From contig NZ_CAJXKH010000029.1 in assembly GCF_913055755.1 (NCBI RefSeq), positions 1-36,466 on the forward strand: a DNA stretch of 36,466 nucleotides, in the 5' to 3' direction. The position numbers and the translations under genes were made by a program. Origin of the DNA: an uncultured Microbulbifer sp. (GTDB taxonomy: Bacteria; Pseudomonadota; Gammaproteobacteria; Pseudomonadales; Cellvibrionaceae). Positions 24,475-33,496 of this stretch are shown here, piece by piece. Each line of letters begins with the position of its first letter. Within the stretch, counting starts at the first letter, position 1. The notes beneath the pieces are model-generated. The model did not search any database, was not told the DNA's origin, and saw nothing but the letters and a program-made list of their open reading frames with translations.

Positions 24475-25605
24475 TTGAGTAAATCTCTGATTTCACGCCG
24501 CCCGGCATTCCGGCGCGGTGCAACTGCCGCTGCGCAGGGCAAAGCTGCTGCCGGCGAATCACCGCTGCATAAACTGGGCTGGAAACCGTTCTTCCAGCAA
24601 CAGCTATCGCTGGACGAACTCACCGACTGCGAGCCGGTGCGGGTCATGGCCGTGCACCGCAGCCAGATCGAAGTCTCAGGCGATAGCGGCGAGGAACCGG
24701 TACTGGTCAGCGGCGCCCTGTTCGAAGACACACAGGAAAGGCCCACCGTGGGCGACTGGCTACTGCTGGAGCGGGACAGCCGCAAACCCGTGCGGCGCCT
24801 GGAGCGCAGCAGCCTGTTCCGGCGCATGGCGCCCGGGGCCAAACACGCGCAGCTGATTGCAGCGAACGTCGACAACGTCCTGATCGTCTCCTCCTGCAAC
24901 CACGACTTCAACCTGTCGCGCATCGAACGCTACCTGGCACTGGTGCGGGAAGCGGGCTGTCGCGCCTGCCTGGTAGTCACCAAGGCAGACCTGAGCGACG
25001 ACCACGAGCAGTACCGGGAAGCACTGGCAAAACACCGCGACCTGCCGCTGCTGCTGGTCAATGCCCTCGACCCCGCAACCCTGGAACCACTCAAAGAGTA
25101 CTGTCGCAGCGGCGAAACCCTCGCACTGCTCGGGTCCTCGGGCGTCGGCAAATCCACCCTGCTCAACAGCCTCGCGGGCGTTGACCTTGCCGCAACGGGC
25201 GGCATTCGCGAAGACGACAGCAAAGGCCGCCACACCACCCGCCACCGCGCACTCTACGCCATTCCGGATGGTGGCCTGCTGCTCGACAGCCCCGGCATGC
25301 GCGAACTGGGCCTGACAGACGTCAGCGAAGGATTGGCCGCAACCTTCTCGGATATTGGCCAGCTCGCAGAACAGTGCCGTTTTGCCGACTGCGCCCACGA
25401 ATCCGAACCGGGCTGCGCGGTGCAGGCCGCGGTCGAATCCGGCGAACTGGACGAACGTCGTTTACTGAACTGGCGCAAGCTGGAAAGGGAAATAACGCGC
25501 AACAGCAAAACCCTGGCGCAGGCCCGGGCGGATGACCGGGCGCTGGGGCAGTTTTACCGCACGGTGCTAAACCAGGTGCGGGCGCGGAAGGGTGGAGGCG
25601 AGTAG
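24475..25605 (+). CDS. rsgA: Ribosome small subunit-dependent GTPase RsgA
   Basis: Circularly permuted GTPase that checks maturation of the 30S subunit decoding centre. The 376-residue product has an N-terminal OB-fold region (about 50-110), then G4 VVTKADL, G1 LLGSSGVGKSTLLNSL and G3 LLDSPGMREL in permuted order. A C-terminal zinc knuckle C-x4-C-x-H-x5-C follows in CRFADCAHESEPGC. The start is a TTG at 24475 with GAGGG nine bases upstream. At about 376 residues it is somewhat longer than E. coli RsgA (about 350). The orn gene often found next to it is absent. Confidence 0.95.
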   Translation: MSKSLISRRPAFRRGATAAAQGKAAAGESPLHKLGWKPFFQQQLSLDELTDCEPVRVMAVHRSQIEVSGDSGEEPVLVSGALFEDTQERPTVGDWLLLERDSRKPVRRLERSSLFRRMAPGAKHAQLIAANVDNVLIVSSCNHDFNLSRIERYLALVREAGCRACLVVTKADLSDDHEQYREALAKHRDLPLLLVNALDPATLEPLKEYCRSGETLALLGSSGVGKSTLLNSLAGVDLAATGGIREDDSKGRHTTRHRALYAIPDGGLLLDSPGMRELGLTDVSEGLAATFSDIGQLAEQCRFADCAHESEPGCAVQAAVESGELDERRLLNWRKLEREITRNSKTLAQARADDRALGQFYRTVLNQVRARKGGGE

Positions 25606-25639
25606 CTAAAGCTTATGCTGACGAAGTGACTGGCCAGAA

Positions 25640-25694
25640 GCGAAGGCAAGGTGCCGACGCTTCCAAAAAAACATCCCCGGTGGCTTGCCGCCAC
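25640..25694 (-). repeat. Short derivative of the palindromic element
   Basis: 55 bp between the convergent genes rsgA and the DUF885 gene. It carries both diagnostic ends, GCGAAGGC (25640-25647) and GCCGCCAC (25687-25694), short arms GGCAAG/CTTGCC and a CATCCC remnant, but lacks the full core. Probably an internal deletion product. Also contains the hairpin CGGTGGC/GCCACCG (25678-25696). Confidence 0.6.
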
Positions 25695-25720
25695 CGTAGA
25701 TATTTAAAGCGGAAACGGGG

Positions 25721-27604
25721 TCAGTTCAGCGCCGCCTGACCTGCCCCCTCGGCAACTGGCTCGGCCTTACTGACCTCGCCACCCTGCGCCTCAATCCAGG
25801 CATTCATCCGGCTCTCCAGCACATTCAGTGGCAGCGCACCGGCACCCAGCAATGCATCGTGGAACTGGCGAATATTGAAATTATTCCCCAGCGCCTCCTC
25901 CGCGCGCGCCCGGATCTCCTTGATCTTCAGCTGGCCCACCTTGTAAGCCAGCGCCTGCCCCGGCCACACCAGATAGCGGTCGATCTCCACCACAATATCG
26001 TGCTCCGGCTTCGCACTGTTATTCATAAAATACTCAATGGCCTCATCGCGGCTCCAGCCCAACTGGTGCATACCCGTATCCACCACCAGGCGCACCGCCC
26101 GCCACATATCGTAAGTCAGCGCACCGAACTCATTGTAAGGATCCTTGTACAGGCCCAGATCGTAGCCCAGGCTCTCCGAGTACAGACCCCAGCCCTCCAC
26201 AAAACCCGTGTACATCTTCGTGCGACGCAGCGGGTGAATATCCTTCTGCTCCTGTGCCAGAGCGATCTGTAAATGGTGGCCCGGCATCGCCTCGTGCACC
26301 GTCAGCGCCTCCATCTCCCAGGTCGGGCGGCTCTTCAGATCGTAAGTGTTGGCATAGAAAACACCCGCGCGACCGGCCTCGTTCGAGCCCGGCTGGTAAT
26401 ACGCGGTAGTCTGCGACTTCTCCGAATAGGCCGGAATCGGCTTGACCCCGTACGGCAGGCGCGGCAGGGTGCCGAACAGCGCCGGCAATTCACCATCGAT
26501 ACGCTTGGCGATATCGCGATAATTTTTCAGCAGATCTTCTTTGTTTTCGTAATAAAACTGCGGATCCGTGCGCAGGAACTCGGTGAATGCCTTGAAGTCG
26601 CCGGTGAACCCGGTCTTCTTGATGATCGCATCCATCTCACCGCGGATACGGCGCACTTCTTCCAGGCCGATGCGGTGAATTTCCTCCGGGCTCAGGTCCG
26701 TGGTGGTTTCCTCGCGCACCTTCTGCGCATACCAGCGGATACCATCCGGATTTTTGGTGAACGCGGTTTCAGTGGTCGCGTTGGGAATGTATTCGCGCTC
26801 CACAAACTCGGCAAAATCCTGCCACGCTGGTACCAGGGATTTCTGGTAGATATTTTGTGCGCGGCTGCGCAGGCGGTTCTGCTGGGAAGCGGAAATACTG
26901 GCCGGCATGTCATTGAAGGCTTTCAGTAGCGGGCTCTGTTTGGGATCCGCCGGAATCAACGCGCGGATCTGGCCGGGCAGGTCGCGCAGGGTGATCTGCG
27001 GCGGGGTGAGCTTCTGCTCCATGCCCTGTTCCATCAGCCTTTGGGTCTGCTCGATCAGTTCCGGCAGTTTGTCCAGGCGCGCGAGGATATTTTCATAGTC
27101 GGCACCGGTGCGCTTGCTCATGGTGTTCAGTACGGCCGGCACATTGCGCTGGATTCCGCTCATGTGGTTGACCGGCAGCAGGTGGTCCGGGAACTGGTAA
27201 CCTTTTACGTCGAGCAGCAGGTCCTGGTACAGCAACTGATAGTCCAGTTGCTCGGCTTCGCTGAGGGCGTCTTTGTCGAGCTGGCGGCTGGCGGCGAGCA
27301 GGATACGGGTCTGGCCCTTGCGGCGTTCGATGCCGTTGGTGGATTGATCGGTCCAGTTCTGGTCTACGCCGGGGTAGCCGCGGTAGGTGGCGGATTCTGG
27401 GTAGCTTTCCATCAACCAGCGGTAGCGCAGGTCTTCCAGGGCGACCAGTTCGGCACTGGGATCGTCTTTGGGGAGTGCATCCATGGCCTTTTTGAAGGCT
27501 TTGTGGTCCATGGCCTGGGTGCTCATGCTCGCGGCCATCAGTGCGGCGGCCAGACAGGTGAGCTTAGAGTTCAGGATTTTTTTGAAAGGCTTTGTGAGGG
27601 ACAT
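25721..27604 (-). CDS. DUF885 family secreted peptidase-like protein
   Basis: 627 residues with a signal peptide (KLTCLAAALMAASMSTQA). DUF885 proteins are large helical periplasmic or outer-membrane-associated proteins related to M32/M3-like metallopeptidases. The key motif here is LTVHEAMPGHHLQIALAQ, a HExxxH-type zinc site, with a downstream glutamate in FVEGWGLYSESLGYD. Other conserved parts are RAGVFYANTYDL and DMWRAVRLVVDTGMHQLGW. Hydrolytic activity is plausible but the substrate is unknown. It lies downstream of dxs on the same strand, separated by repeat copy 6. Confidence 0.9.
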   Translation of the reverse strand: MSLTKPFKKILNSKLTCLAAALMAASMSTQAMDHKAFKKAMDALPKDDPSAELVALEDLRYRWLMESYPESATYRGYPGVDQNWTDQSTNGIERRKGQTRILLAASRQLDKDALSEAEQLDYQLLYQDLLLDVKGYQFPDHLLPVNHMSGIQRNVPAVLNTMSKRTGADYENILARLDKLPELIEQTQRLMEQGMEQKLTPPQITLRDLPGQIRALIPADPKQSPLLKAFNDMPASISASQQNRLRSRAQNIYQKSLVPAWQDFAEFVEREYIPNATTETAFTKNPDGIRWYAQKVREETTTDLSPEEIHRIGLEEVRRIRGEMDAIIKKTGFTGDFKAFTEFLRTDPQFYYENKEDLLKNYRDIAKRIDGELPALFGTLPRLPYGVKPIPAYSEKSQTTAYYQPGSNEAGRAGVFYANTYDLKSRPTWEMEALTVHEAMPGHHLQIALAQEQKDIHPLRRTKMYTGFVEGWGLYSESLGYDLGLYKDPYNEFGALTYDMWRAVRLVVDTGMHQLGWSRDEAIEYFMNNSAKPEHDIVVEIDRYLVWPGQALAYKVGQLKIKEIRARAEEALGNNFNIRQFHDALLGAGALPLNVLESRMNAWIEAQGGEVSKAEPVAEGAGQAALN

Positions 27605-27660
27605 TGTACTTCCTGTCTCTGTTTTTTATTTGGGGGAGTGGTCCCTGTGAAGCGGGGCCG

Positions 27661-27782
27661 GTGGCGGCTGAGCACTGGGGATTCGTTTTCGAAACCGCTG
27701 TGAACCCATCCCTGGGCGCTGCGTCGGCAACATCCCTGTTGCCGACGCTTTCGAAAACGAATCCCCAGTACTCAGCCTTCGC
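27661..27782 (+). repeat. Nested palindromic repeat element, copy 6
   Basis: 122-bp element between dxs and the DUF885 gene. Arms pair over 29 bp (27666-27694 with 27749-27777) with one mismatch. Core hairpin CCCA-TCCC-TGGG (27705-27716). The inner hairpin is a perfect 12-bp stem around TCCC (27721-27748), of a sequence different from the AT-rich stems of copies 1, 3 and 8. Confidence 0.93.
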
Positions 27783-27829
27783 GAATAATCCTGCACTTTG
27801 ATCAGGTCCGCGAAGTTTTAGTTGTTACT

Positions 27830-29764
27830 TTAAAGCGCGGCCGCCTGGCCGCTGAAATTTGAATTGTCGTTTTTGTTCATGGCTTCGAGGCGCTTGCGAA
27901 TCTGTTCCTCGATGCCGTCCGCATCCAGCCCGATTTCTGCCAGCAGTTGCGGATGCTTGCCGTGTTCAATGATCCTGTCCGGCAATCCCAGTTGCAACAG
28001 GGGCACCGGGGTGGCGCGGCGGTTCAGGTATTCGGATACCGCGCTGCCGGCGCCGCCGGCAATGGTGTTTTCTTCCACGGTGACCAGCAGGTTGTGGCTG
28101 TCGGCGAGCTGGTCGATCAGCGCCTCGTCCAGGGGTTTTACCCAGCGCATGTCCACCAGGGTGGTACTGAGTTTTTCTGCCGCTGCCTGTGCCGAGGCAA
28201 TCAAAGTGCCGAAATTCAGGATGGCGACATTGTTGCCCTCGCGAATGGTGCGGCCCTTGCCGATCGGCAGTGCGGTCATTGTTTTCTCGATGGCCACGCC
28301 CGGGCCGGTGCCGCGGGGGTAGCGCACGGCAGCGGGGCCCTGGTGCTGGTAGGCGGTGTACAGCAGCTGGCGGCACTCGTTCTCGTCGCTGGGGGCGGCG
28401 ATCACCATGTTGGGCAGGCAGCGCATGTACGTCAGATCGAAGCTGCCGGCGTGGGTGGGGCCGTCTTCGCCGACGAGACCGGCGCGGTCGATGGCGAAGG
28501 TGACGTCCAGGTCCTGGATCGCCACGTCGTGCACCAGCTGGTCGTAGCCGCGCTGCAGGAAGGTGGAATAGATGGCGACCACCGGCTTCTGGCCCTCGCA
28601 GGCGAGGCCGGCGCCGAAGGTGACCGCGTGTTGTTCGGCGATGGCCACGTCGTGGAAACGCTCGGGGAAGCGCTCGGCAAAATCCACCATGCCGGAGCCC
28701 TCGCACATCGCGGGGGTGATGCCGATGAGCTTGTCATCCTGCTCCGCCATGTCGCACAGCCACTGGCCGAAGATATCCTGGTACTTGGGGGATTTCTTTT
28801 TCTTTTCGCCGTTGCCGGAAACCGCCACCTGCACCTTGGGTTCCGGCTCCAGCTTGTTCAATGCGTGATAGCCCACCGGGTCCGCTTCCGCGGGGCCGAA
28901 GCCCTTGCCCTTGGTGGTGACAATGTGCAGCAACTGCGGGCCGCGCTGGTTGCGCAGGTTGCGCAATGTGTGCACCAGGTCCTGCATGTTGTGGCCGTCC
29001 AGCGGGCCCACGTAGTTGAAGCCCAGCTCCTCGAACAGGGTGCCGGGGGTGATCATGCCTTTCACGTGCTCTTCCGCGCGGCGCGCCAGCTGCCAGGCCT
29101 TGGGAATGGCGGACAGCACCTTGCGGCTGCCCTCGCGCATGTTCAGGTAGGTCTTGCTGGCGAGGATCCGCGCGAAGTAGGTGGCGAGGCCGCCCACGTT
29201 CTTGGAGATGGACATGCGGTTGTCGTTCAGCACGACGAGCATGTCCTTGCCGGTGTGCGCGGCGTGGTTGAGGGCCTCGAAGGCCATGCCGGCGGTCATG
29301 GCGCCGTCGCCAATCACTGCCACGACCTTGCGCTCGTCCGGGGAGCCTACGGCCATGCCCAGGGCGGCGCTGATGGAGGTGCTGGAGTGGCCTACTCCAA
29401 AGGTGTCGTAGGGGCTTTCGGAGCGCTTGGGGAAGCCGGACAGGCCGCCCTGCTGGCGTATGCTGAGCATCTGCTCGCGGCGGCCGGTTAGGATCTTGTG
29501 CGGGTAGGTCTGGTGGCCCACATCCCACACCAGGCGGTCTTCCGGGGTGTTGTAGATGTAGTGCAGGGCGATGGTGAGCTCCACCACGCCGAGGCCGGCG
29601 CCGAAGTGACCGCCGGTCTGGCCTACGCAGTACAGCAGGTATTCACGCAATTCGGTCGCCAGCTCGGGCAACTGTTTTTCCGGCAGGGCGCGCAGTTGGG
29701 CCGGGTCGTCGATCTGGTCGAGCAGCGGCGTATGCGGGCGCGTGCGGGGTATCTGGTCGAACAT
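27830..29764 (-). CDS. dxs: 1-deoxy-D-xylulose-5-phosphate synthase
   Basis: Thiamine-diphosphate enzyme joining pyruvate and glyceraldehyde 3-phosphate, the entry to the MEP isoprenoid pathway. 644 residues, slightly longer than the usual ~620, with the extra length partly in a Lys-rich linker ([11 protein letters not shown]) between domains. Motifs are [33 protein letters not shown], ThDP-binding [17 protein letters not shown], the catalytic-Glu segment [15 protein letters not shown] and [14 protein letters not shown]. It follows xseB-ispA on the same strand in the order common to gammaproteobacteria, but with repeat copy 7 placed between ispA and dxs. Confidence 0.97.
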   Translation of the reverse strand: MFDQIPRTRPHTPLLDQIDDPAQLRALPEKQLPELATELREYLLYCVGQTGGHFGAGLGVVELTIALHYIYNTPEDRLVWDVGHQTYPHKILTGRREQMLSIRQQGGLSGFPKRSESPYDTFGVGHSSTSISAALGMAVGSPDERKVVAVIGDGAMTAGMAFEALNHAAHTGKDMLVVLNDNRMSISKNVGGLATYFARILASKTYLNMREGSRKVLSAIPKAWQLARRAEEHVKGMITPGTLFEELGFNYVGPLDGHNMQDLVHTLRNLRNQRGPQLLHIVTTKGKGFGPAEADPVGYHALNKLEPEPKVQVAVSGNGEKKKKSPKYQDIFGQWLCDMAEQDDKLIGITPAMCEGSGMVDFAERFPERFHDVAIAEQHAVTFGAGLACEGQKPVVAIYSTFLQRGYDQLVHDVAIQDLDVTFAIDRAGLVGEDGPTHAGSFDLTYMRCLPNMVIAAPSDENECRQLLYTAYQHQGPAAVRYPRGTGPGVAIEKTMTALPIGKGRTIREGNNVAILNFGTLIASAQAAAEKLSTTLVDMRWVKPLDEALIDQLADSHNLLVTVEENTIAGGAGSAVSEYLNRRATPVPLLQLGLPDRIIEHGKHPQLLAEIGLDADGIEEQIRKRLEAMNKNDNSNFSGQAAAL

Positions 29765-30076
29765 CTAGGGTCCTGAATTCGGGCGTTTGGGCGCGATTTT
29801 CGATGCCAATTCACGGCATTCGGCCCAAAGTATCAATTGCAACTGATAATGGTAGGGAATTGTATGCCCACAGGCGGGAGATTGCATCCTGTGGGTTCTG
29901 GAGCGCTGCTTTGGCCTCCAGTGGCGCCAGAGCGCCCGGGGCGGCCCTTTGAAAACGCTGTGAACACATCCCTGTGCGCTCCGGCGGCGACGTCCTGTCG
30001 CCGACGGTTTCAAAGGGCCGCCCCGGCCGCTCTGGCTTCGATTTAACCCTCTGTACTACTTGTTGGCAGCGCCGGG
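29765..30076. other. Gap between ispA and dxs
   Basis: 312 bases, unusually long for this operon. The main content is the palindromic element copy 7 (29921-30041). No promoter was clearly recognised for dxs. Confidence 0.5.
29921..30041 (+). repeat. Nested palindromic repeat element, copy 7
   Basis: 121-bp element. Arms pair over 29 bp (29926-29954 with 30008-30036) with one mismatch. The core hairpin here is CACA-TCCC-TGTG (29965-29976) instead of CCCA-TCCC-TGGG, a compensatory change that keeps pairing. Inner hairpin CGGCGAC-GTCCT-GTCGCCG inside 29981-30007. Confidence 0.93.
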
Positions 30077-30988
30077 TCAGTGATCCCGGTGGACGATGTA
30101 ATCCGCCAGCTGCTGCAGCACCTCGGTGTGTCCGCCGAGTTCGGCGAGGGCCTGTGTTGCTTCCCTATACAGCTCGTCCGCCTTGGCGCGGGCGCCGTCG
30201 AGGCCGAGCAGGGATACATAGGTGGGCTTGTTGCGGGCGGCGTCGGCGCCCTGGGCCTTGCCCAGGGTCTCGGTGTCGGCGGTGACATCGAGAATGTCGT
30301 CCTGCACCTGGAATGCCAGGCCGATGGACTCCGCATAGCGGGTGATGGCGGTCAGCTGGGGCGCGCTGGCGCCGCCGATCAGGGCGCCGATGCGGGCGCT
30401 GGCGGAGATCAGGGCGCCGGTCTTGTAGCGGTGCATCTGCTCCAGTTGTGCCAGGGTCAGGGCGCGATCGACCGCGGCCATGTCGATGGCCTGTCCGCCG
30501 ACCATGCCGCGGGCGCCGGAGGCGCGGGCCAGTTCCGCGATCAGGGTTACCTTGAGGTCGCTGTCCAGTGCGGCGCCGGCCAGCAGTTCAAAGGCCTGGG
30601 TCTGCAGGGCATCACCGGCGAGAATGGCGGTGGCTTCGTCGTACTGGATGTGGCAGGTGGGGCGGCCGCGGCGCAGGTCGTCGTCGTCCATCGCCGGCAG
30701 GTCGTCGTGTACCAGGGAGTAGGCGTGGATACATTCCAGTGCTGCCGCGGCTTCGTCGCAGCGGCTGGCGATATCTTCTCCTCTAATGGCCTCTGCACAG
30801 GCGTACACCAGGGCCGGGCGCAGGCGTTTGCCGGGGCCGAGGGCGGCGTATTCCATGGCGGAGAAGAGGGTAGTGGCCGGGTGTTGCTCGTTGCAGGCGG
30901 TTGCCAGGGTGCGCTCGACCCGCGCGCTGGCGGTGCGCAGGAATTCCTGCAGCCGGGACCCCATGGCTGCGCTGGTGGAAGTGCTCAC
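30077..30988 (-). CDS. ispA: Farnesyl diphosphate synthase
   Basis: Elongates dimethylallyl diphosphate with two isopentenyl units to the C15 farnesyl diphosphate. The 303-residue protein has the first Asp-rich motif DDLPAMDDDDLRRGRP and the second FQVQDDILD, plus LGPGKRLRPALVY and GGQAIDM. The start is taken as GTG at 30988-30986, just after the xseB stop, because a GGAG lies 11 bases upstream, while the next ATG (eight codons in) has no ribosome binding site. Second gene of xseB-ispA-dxs. Confidence 0.96.
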   Translation of the reverse strand: MSTSTSAAMGSRLQEFLRTASARVERTLATACNEQHPATTLFSAMEYAALGPGKRLRPALVYACAEAIRGEDIASRCDEAAAALECIHAYSLVHDDLPAMDDDDLRRGRPTCHIQYDEATAILAGDALQTQAFELLAGAALDSDLKVTLIAELARASGARGMVGGQAIDMAAVDRALTLAQLEQMHRYKTGALISASARIGALIGGASAPQLTAITRYAESIGLAFQVQDDILDVTADTETLGKAQGADAARNKPTYVSLLGLDGARAKADELYREATQALAELGGHTEVLQQLADYIVHRDH

Positions 30989-31246
30989 TTACTCGGCATC
31001 TCCGGATAACCCGTCGTCGGTGTCAAACGGCAGCTCTTGAACCTGGCCGTTTTCCTCCATCAGGATTTTCACTTTCTGCTCGGCGCTGGCGAGTTTCTTC
31101 TGGCATTCGCGGGTGAGTTTGACCCCGCGCTCGAAGTCGGCGAGGGCCTCGTCCAGGGGCAGGTCGCCGCTTTCCAGACGCTCCACCAGCTCTTCCAGTT
31201 CTTCCAGTGCGCTCTCGAAAGTAGCGGCTTTTTTCTTTGCGGCCAT
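30989..31246 (-). CDS. xseB: Exodeoxyribonuclease VII small subunit
   Basis: 85-residue helical subunit that binds XseA to form the single-strand-specific exonuclease VII. Typical pattern: FESALEELEELVERLESGDLPLDEALADFERGV, followed by the RECQKKLASAEQKVKIL helix. The ATG at 31246 has GGAG eight bases upstream and is preferred to an upstream in-frame start. Its stop codon is immediately followed by the ispA start. Confidence 0.95.
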   Translation of the reverse strand: MAAKKKAATFESALEELEELVERLESGDLPLDEALADFERGVKLTRECQKKLASAEQKVKILMEENGQVQELPFDTDDGLSGDAE

Positions 31247-31319
31247 GGCGTTGTCTCCTGCAGTGCGGGGCAACCTTAGCCGCTGCCGGTAAGGTGGTCA
31301 ATTGGCGCGCCGGCGGATT

Positions 31320-32882
31320 TTACTGCAGGTAATCCCGGGTTTGCGGGTCGCTGCCCCGGGCCTGCAGTTCCCGCTCCATCAGGAAGTGGGCCAGGGCCCG
31401 CTTCTGGCTGTTGCTGAAACCGTAGTTCGGCATCGGCGGGGTGGGGGTGTCGAAGTAGTCCGCCAGCTGCTTCAGGGTGTACTTTTCGCTGAGGTTTACC
31501 AGCGGCAGCTGTTGCCGGTGGCAGCGGGCGCAGTCCCGGCGCTCAAAAATCTGTGCGCCCTGTCTCGCCGCGTTGGTGTCGATGGCCAGGGGCTTTTTCG
31601 GGGCGCTGATCCGCGGCCGCGGCGCGATTTCGCCATCGGCGCCAGCAGGGCCTCCAGCGCCAGCAGAGCCGTGCCCGGGCTGTACCCGGTAAATCGCCCC
31701 GGCGTAGTCGTCGGACACATAGATGTTGCCGCGGGCGTCTTCGGCAATGTCCACCGGGCGGCCGTGAACCGTTTCCCGATCATCCGCGAGAAAGCCCCAC
31801 AGAAAATCCCCGGCGCGGATGCGGCCGCGGTCGTCCCAGTGCAGCGAGATCACCTTGTAGCCGTCTTTGGTGTCCCGGTTCCAGGAGCCGTGCAGTGCCA
31901 CCAGCGCCGCGTCCCGGTAGTGGACCGACTGCTCCGGGCTGCGCAGGAAGCGCATGCCCAGGGGGGCGTTGTGGGCGCGGAATTCGAATACCGGGGGGAT
32001 CGAACGGGCAATCTTGCTCTGTATCGCTGCGCCTTTGCCCTCTCCGAAATCCGGGTCCGGTACCCGCTGGCCGTTGGCGTAGGGCCAGCCGTAGAAGCCG
32101 CCCTGTTCGATGCGGTTCAGTTCGCAGGGGGGGAAGTCGTTGCCGAGCCAGTCGCGGCCGTTGTCGGTGGCGTAGAGGGCGCCGTCCCCGGGGGACCAGT
32201 CGAAGCCGACGCTGTTGCGCAGGCCGCTGGCGTAGATTTCAAAATCGCTGCCGTCCGGGCGAAAGCGCATGATGCTGGCGCGGCGGGGGTCTTCCTCTAT
32301 ACACACATTGCAGGTGGAGCCGCTGGACAGGTAGATCCAGCCATCCGGCCCCAGGCCGATGGTCTTGGTCCAGTGGTTGCCGTCGTCGCCGAGGCCGGTG
32401 ACGATTCTCTGGTAGCGGCCGGCGAGGCGGCCGTCGGAATGGTCGAAGGGCACGCGGCCGACGGCGTTGCTCTCGGCGATATAAAGCCAGTCTTCGTACA
32501 GGGCGAGACCGTGGGGGCGCTGGAGTCCGTCAATCAGTACCCGCTGCTCATCGGTGGCGCCGTCGCCATCGCGGTCGGCCCTGAGCAGGCTGACCTGCCC
32601 GAGTTTCGGCTGTGACACCAGCAGGTCGCCATTGCGGGTGACCGCCATAAAGCGGGCGTTGGGTACATCGCTGCTGAACAGGCCCACGCGGTAGCCCGGC
32701 GCGACCTGCAGCTTGGCGCTGACCGTCTCCCTGTCGGTGCTGGCTCCCAGCAGCTGACCCCAGGGCACGTTGACCCCGGGGATCCAGCCCGCGACCGCGG
32801 CAAATATCACGGCCAGCAGGACGATGGCGGGCAATGCCACCAGTGCGGAAAATGTTAGCGCCTTTTTCGACGGACTTCTCAC
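31320..32882 (-). CDS. Membrane-anchored sugar dehydrogenase-like beta-propeller with C-terminal cytochrome c
   Basis: About 520 residues. An N-terminal hydrophobic anchor (LVALPAIVLLAVIFAAVAGW) is followed by a six-bladed propeller of the soluble PQQ-glucose/sorbosone dehydrogenase type (GLQRPHGLALYEDWLYIAES, YASGLRNSVGFDWSPGDG, FYGWPYANGQ, APLGMRFL, ALHGSWNRD, GRPVDIAEDARGNIYVSDDYAG). A C-terminal domain has a c-type heme site CARCH and a later Met (PMPNYGF) as possible ligand. It likely oxidises a sugar or aldehyde in the periplasm and passes electrons to heme c. The start is uncertain: a GTG at 32882 with AAGG upstream is chosen, because the frame further up crosses the sRNA regulatory region. 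PQQ dependence is inferred. Confidence 0.82.
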   Translation of the reverse strand: MRSPSKKALTFSALVALPAIVLLAVIFAAVAGWIPGVNVPWGQLLGASTDRETVSAKLQVAPGYRVGLFSSDVPNARFMAVTRNGDLLVSQPKLGQVSLLRADRDGDGATDEQRVLIDGLQRPHGLALYEDWLYIAESNAVGRVPFDHSDGRLAGRYQRIVTGLGDDGNHWTKTIGLGPDGWIYLSSGSTCNVCIEEDPRRASIMRFRPDGSDFEIYASGLRNSVGFDWSPGDGALYATDNGRDWLGNDFPPCELNRIEQGGFYGWPYANGQRVPDPDFGEGKGAAIQSKIARSIPPVFEFRAHNAPLGMRFLRSPEQSVHYRDAALVALHGSWNRDTKDGYKVISLHWDDRGRIRAGDFLWGFLADDRETVHGRPVDIAEDARGNIYVSDDYAGAIYRVQPGHGSAGAGGPAGADGEIAPRPRISAPKKPLAIDTNAARQGAQIFERRDCARCHRQQLPLVNLSEKYTLKQLADYFDTPTPPMPNYGFSNSQKRALAHFLMERELQARGSDPQTRDYLQ

Positions 32883-33013
32883 GATTGCCTTGATCTCGTA
32901 ACAAAAGTAACTATAGTTGGGCGCTAAATGTCGCACAGTGGTACCAGTTGTGCGACGCGCCAACCCCCCGCCTGAAATCCTGTTCAGGCAAAGTGTGACT
33001 GTGATCACATGCT

Positions 33014-33031
33014 TGTAAGACATCTCTTACA
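33014..33031 (+). promoter_or_regulatory. GacA upstream activating sequence
   Basis: TGTAAG-ACATCT-CTTACA is an exact match to the palindromic GacA/UvrY-type box TGTAAG-N6-CTTACA known from rsmX/Y/Z promoters. Its centre lies about 65 bases before the proposed sRNA start, with CATAAT (33075-33080) as -10 and no good -35, as expected for an activator-dependent promoter. Confidence 0.88.
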
Positions 33032-33087
33032 TCAAGTTCAGCATTTCTCCACTACCCTATATTTCTCAAACGACCATAATGTAATTG

Positions 33088-33221
33088 CAAGGACGACGAA
33101 GGGACTGCACCGCGGCAAGGGACTGATCACCAAGGACTGGAGATCGAGCCGCCCGCCTAAAGGAATTAGGCACCATCCTGTGAGACGCACCGCTTGGGCC
33201 GGATTGCCCAGGCGGTGTTTT
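33088..33221 (+). ncRNA. Rsm/Csr-type sRNA (RsmY/RsmZ/CsrB-like), CsrA/RsmA antagonist
   Basis: About 134 nt with seven GGA motifs (33091, 33102, 33120, 33134, 33139, 33162, 33201). One is displayed in a classic hairpin, GCCTAA-AGGAA-TTAGGC (33155-33171), and another in the terminator loop. Length, GGA density, GacA box upstream and intrinsic terminator all match the RsmY/RsmZ family, which sequester the translational repressor CsrA/RsmA when the GacS/GacA system is active. Primary sequence is not recognisable as a specific named member. The 5' end is estimated from the -10 element. Confidence 0.85.
33188..33221 (+). terminator. Intrinsic terminator of the Rsm-type sRNA
   Basis: CACCGCTTGGGC (33188-33199) pairs with GCCCAGGCGGTG (33206-33217) through 12 bp including one G-U/T pair; the loop contains GGA, and TTTT follows. 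Confidence 0.88.
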
Positions 33222-33496
33222 ACATTCTGCCCTCGCAAAATTTTTTCGCCACCCCCGCCGCACTTCTGTCGCGCGGAAAAACTGCACAGTATTCACTCTG
33301 CTGTCTGGAAATCGTAACAATTCTCCGCTTTAATCAGGTCAAGCCGGTCGAAAACTGCCGACCGCGGAGGATGAAGCATTCAGTAACCAACGACTGCAAT
33401 CACTGATCCCGCAGCCACCACGCCCGCACTGGTGGTCAAGGCTTCATCGACTCCAGTTTTCCCGGATTTCCGCCCAGCACACCGAATTCAATCAGC

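Noticed and set aside
27947..29491. 514-codon open frame opposite dxs
   Set aside because: Antisense shadow with the same low-complexity composition; dxs on the other strand is unambiguous.
33027..33036. FNR half-site (ATCAA) near the sRNA promoter
   Set aside because: Only one half-site is present; the palindrome here is clearly the GacA-type box.
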